A DNA stretch of 64,000 nt from Planctomycetia bacterium (lineage in GTDB: Bacteria; Planctomycetota; Planctomycetia; Gemmatales; HRBIN36), in NCBI GenBank assembly GCA_016795155.1, contig JAEUIE010000032.1, positions 1-64,000 of the forward strand. The letters run 5' to 3'. A model generated the notes under the pieces. That model was given only the letters and a program-made list of their open reading frames with translations. It was not told the DNA's origin and ran no database searches. Within the stretch, counting starts at the first letter, position 1. Every line of letters begins with the position of its first letter. Shown one piece after another: positions 62,910 through 64,000 of this stretch. The position numbers were made by a program, and so were the translations under genes.

Positions 62910-63869
62910 CTACTTCGGACTCACCAATTCCCCGATCCTCTTTTCATGATTGAACCCAGCAGGAACCGGAAAATCATGATTCAGTTTCAATTCCTCAACC
63001 GTTGGGGTTGTCGATGAGACACCATCAACAGGTACCTCCAGCTTGGAAATCCACGCCAGTGCATTGAGCACCAGTTTGCGATTGTTGTCATCGGCCCAGG
63101 TCCAGTGGAAGTGTCCGCCCGTGAAGCCGAAGCCTCTGCCACCATCAGGCCGTTCTTTCGCCCACACGACAGTCTGCTTTTCCCCACGCTTGACTGCTTC
63201 TCGAACTGCCGGGTTGCCACTATGCGGGCCATCAGGTCGCTTCAGAGTATCATCGGGAGGCAAGGCTGCCAGGATTGAAGTAACTCCCTCCATCTTCTCC
63301 GGGAATCGCATGTGATAATACCATTCATCTTGCGTGTAGTAATCCTTCACGCCCCGAGTAATGGGATGTGCCTTGGCTAATTCAACATTACGCAATCGCC
63401 AGTGCGGGTTTACCGACCAGTGCATTTCAAAATAACCGCCAATCCAGTCGAGGAATTCTGAACCGGAAACTTCCTTGGGAACTTCCACGGCGTAGTGCAT
63501 CATGCCGATGCCGACACCTTTTTTCGCCAGGCCATCCAGAAACTTCAAATGAGGATTTGCTGGATGCCCTTTGCCTCCATCGCTGTAAATACAGATGGCA
63601 TCCGCATCGTTCAGCACATTGGAATCCTTCGGCCAGCCATCGAAAATAATGGAGGTTTCCAATTGGCCGGGGAATGCTTCATCCAGCCGCTTCTTGAGCA
63701 GGATGCAGCCGGCACGGAAAGAATGCTCGCCATAGCCATGACTTTTCTTACCAGCGATGAGATACAGTTTTTTGGCTTTGGAGATTCCCAGAGTTGTTGC
63801 TGGAGTGGGCTGGCACCAGGAGTAACTGCCCACAGCTATCACGATGAAAAACGATGCGAACTGCCACAT
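62910..63869 (-). CDS. ThuA-domain secreted protein
   Basis: The 319-residue protein has a signal peptide (MWQFASFFIVIAVGSYSWC) and a ThuA-like glutamine-amidotransferase-type fold: KLYLIAGKKSHGYGEHSFRAGCILL, DADAICIYSDGGKGHP, GMMHYAVEVP and FGFTGGHFHWTWADD. ThuA proteins belong to trehalose and other sugar-use loci and are abundant in planctomycetes, probably as sugar-processing proteins. It is likely cotranscribed with the downstream membrane protein. Confidence 0.9.
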   Translation of the reverse strand: MWQFASFFIVIAVGSYSWCQPTPATTLGISKAKKLYLIAGKKSHGYGEHSFRAGCILLKKRLDEAFPGQLETSIIFDGWPKDSNVLNDADAICIYSDGGKGHPANPHLKFLDGLAKKGVGIGMMHYAVEVPKEVSGSEFLDWIGGYFEMHWSVNPHWRLRNVELAKAHPITRGVKDYYTQDEWYYHMRFPEKMEGVTSILAALPPDDTLKRPDGPHSGNPAVREAVKRGEKQTVVWAKERPDGGRGFGFTGGHFHWTWADDNNRKLVLNALAWISKLEVPVDGVSSTTPTVEELKLNHDFPVPAGFNHEKRIGELVSPK

Positions 63870-64000
63870 GTTGGCGATCCTTAAAGCGATAATTCAGGTT
63901 GATTAAGATTATCCAACTGGTTTGGTATTGCAAGCAATTAACCATCAGCATCATTCAGGAACCAGCATACTGCCCGTCATGGGGATCGTCAGCATTTTTA

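Noticed and set aside
63955-64000. Possible C-terminal tail of a minus-strand gene at the window edge
   Set aside because: Two overlapping frames are open over the last 45 bases and neither can be identified from such a short piece.
1-64000. CRISPR array, prophage or plasmid functions
   Set aside because: No regularly spaced direct repeats, phage structural genes, integrase or replication-initiation genes are visible.

Overview
The window looks like a chromosomal segment of a planctomycete, probably of the Gemmata/Zavarzinella type. The reasons are a DUF1559 protein with a prepilin-like N-terminus, surface proteins that open with the planctomycete LEPR/LEAR-like motif, a PEP-CTERM protein, a ThuA-domain protein, several tiny lipoproteins, and a Tad pilus cluster that includes an unusual AAA ATPase. 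No ribosomal RNA, CRISPR array, prophage or plasmid function is visible. One tRNA (Glu, UUC) is present. The taxonomic placement is inferred from gene content, not from a marker alignment.

Layout. 0.2-8.4 kb (minus strand) is an eight-gene Tad/Flp pilus module: CpaE/TadZ, CpaF/TadA, TadB, TadC, a Gly-tailed lipoprotein, a small membrane protein, a winged-helix AAA ATPase and a TadD-like TPR lipoprotein. Pilin, prepilin peptidase and secretin genes are not in the window. 8.6-12.1 kb carries a CBM9-like protein, then folP, the c-di-AMP synthase cdaA and its YbbR/CdaR-like partner. 12.1-16.5 kb holds a secreted subtilase, a PEP-CTERM protein, a small lipoprotein and an HU/IHF-type protein. 16.7-26.9 kb mixes nucleotide-sugar and envelope genes (dTDP-glucose dehydratase, nucleotide-sugar dehydrogenase, a glycosyltransferase) with polA, a DUF1559 protein, PHP and DUF4416 proteins. 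27.1-34.2 kb has clpC, an orphan ABC ATPase, mscL, glyA, a MOSC protein and a phosphomannose-isomerase-like cupin.

34.2-48.5 kb is an accessory region. It contains many lineage-restricted small secreted or membrane proteins, a fatty-acid desaturase, a probable metallopeptidase, a cysteine-protease-like protein with three CxxC/CxxxxH repeats, a STAS protein, an SGNH hydrolase, a LemA pair and a DoxX-like protein. Its most striking element is a RAYT-type transposase gene framed by two 94-bp direct repeats. Each repeat can fold as a cloverleaf, and differences between the copies preserve the stems. Several other perfect hairpins, probably REP-like families, are scattered through the window.

48.6-64 kb carries a four-helix-bundle protein, tRNA-Glu, 5-formyl-THF cyclo-ligase, a LEAR-motif surface protein, a GT39 glycosyltransferase overlapping an MsbA-like exporter, acpP-fabF with an intervening terminator-like hairpin, an ArsC/Spx-like protein, a TPR protein fused to an Fe(II)-trafficking (YggX-like) domain, a UbiD-type decarboxylase and a ThuA-domain protein. 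Themes that link genes are surface assembly (Tad pilus, exported proteins, sugars), lipid metabolism (acpP, fabF, desaturase, exporter), folate/one-carbon metabolism (folP, glyA, cyclo-ligase) and envelope homeostasis (c-di-AMP, MscL).
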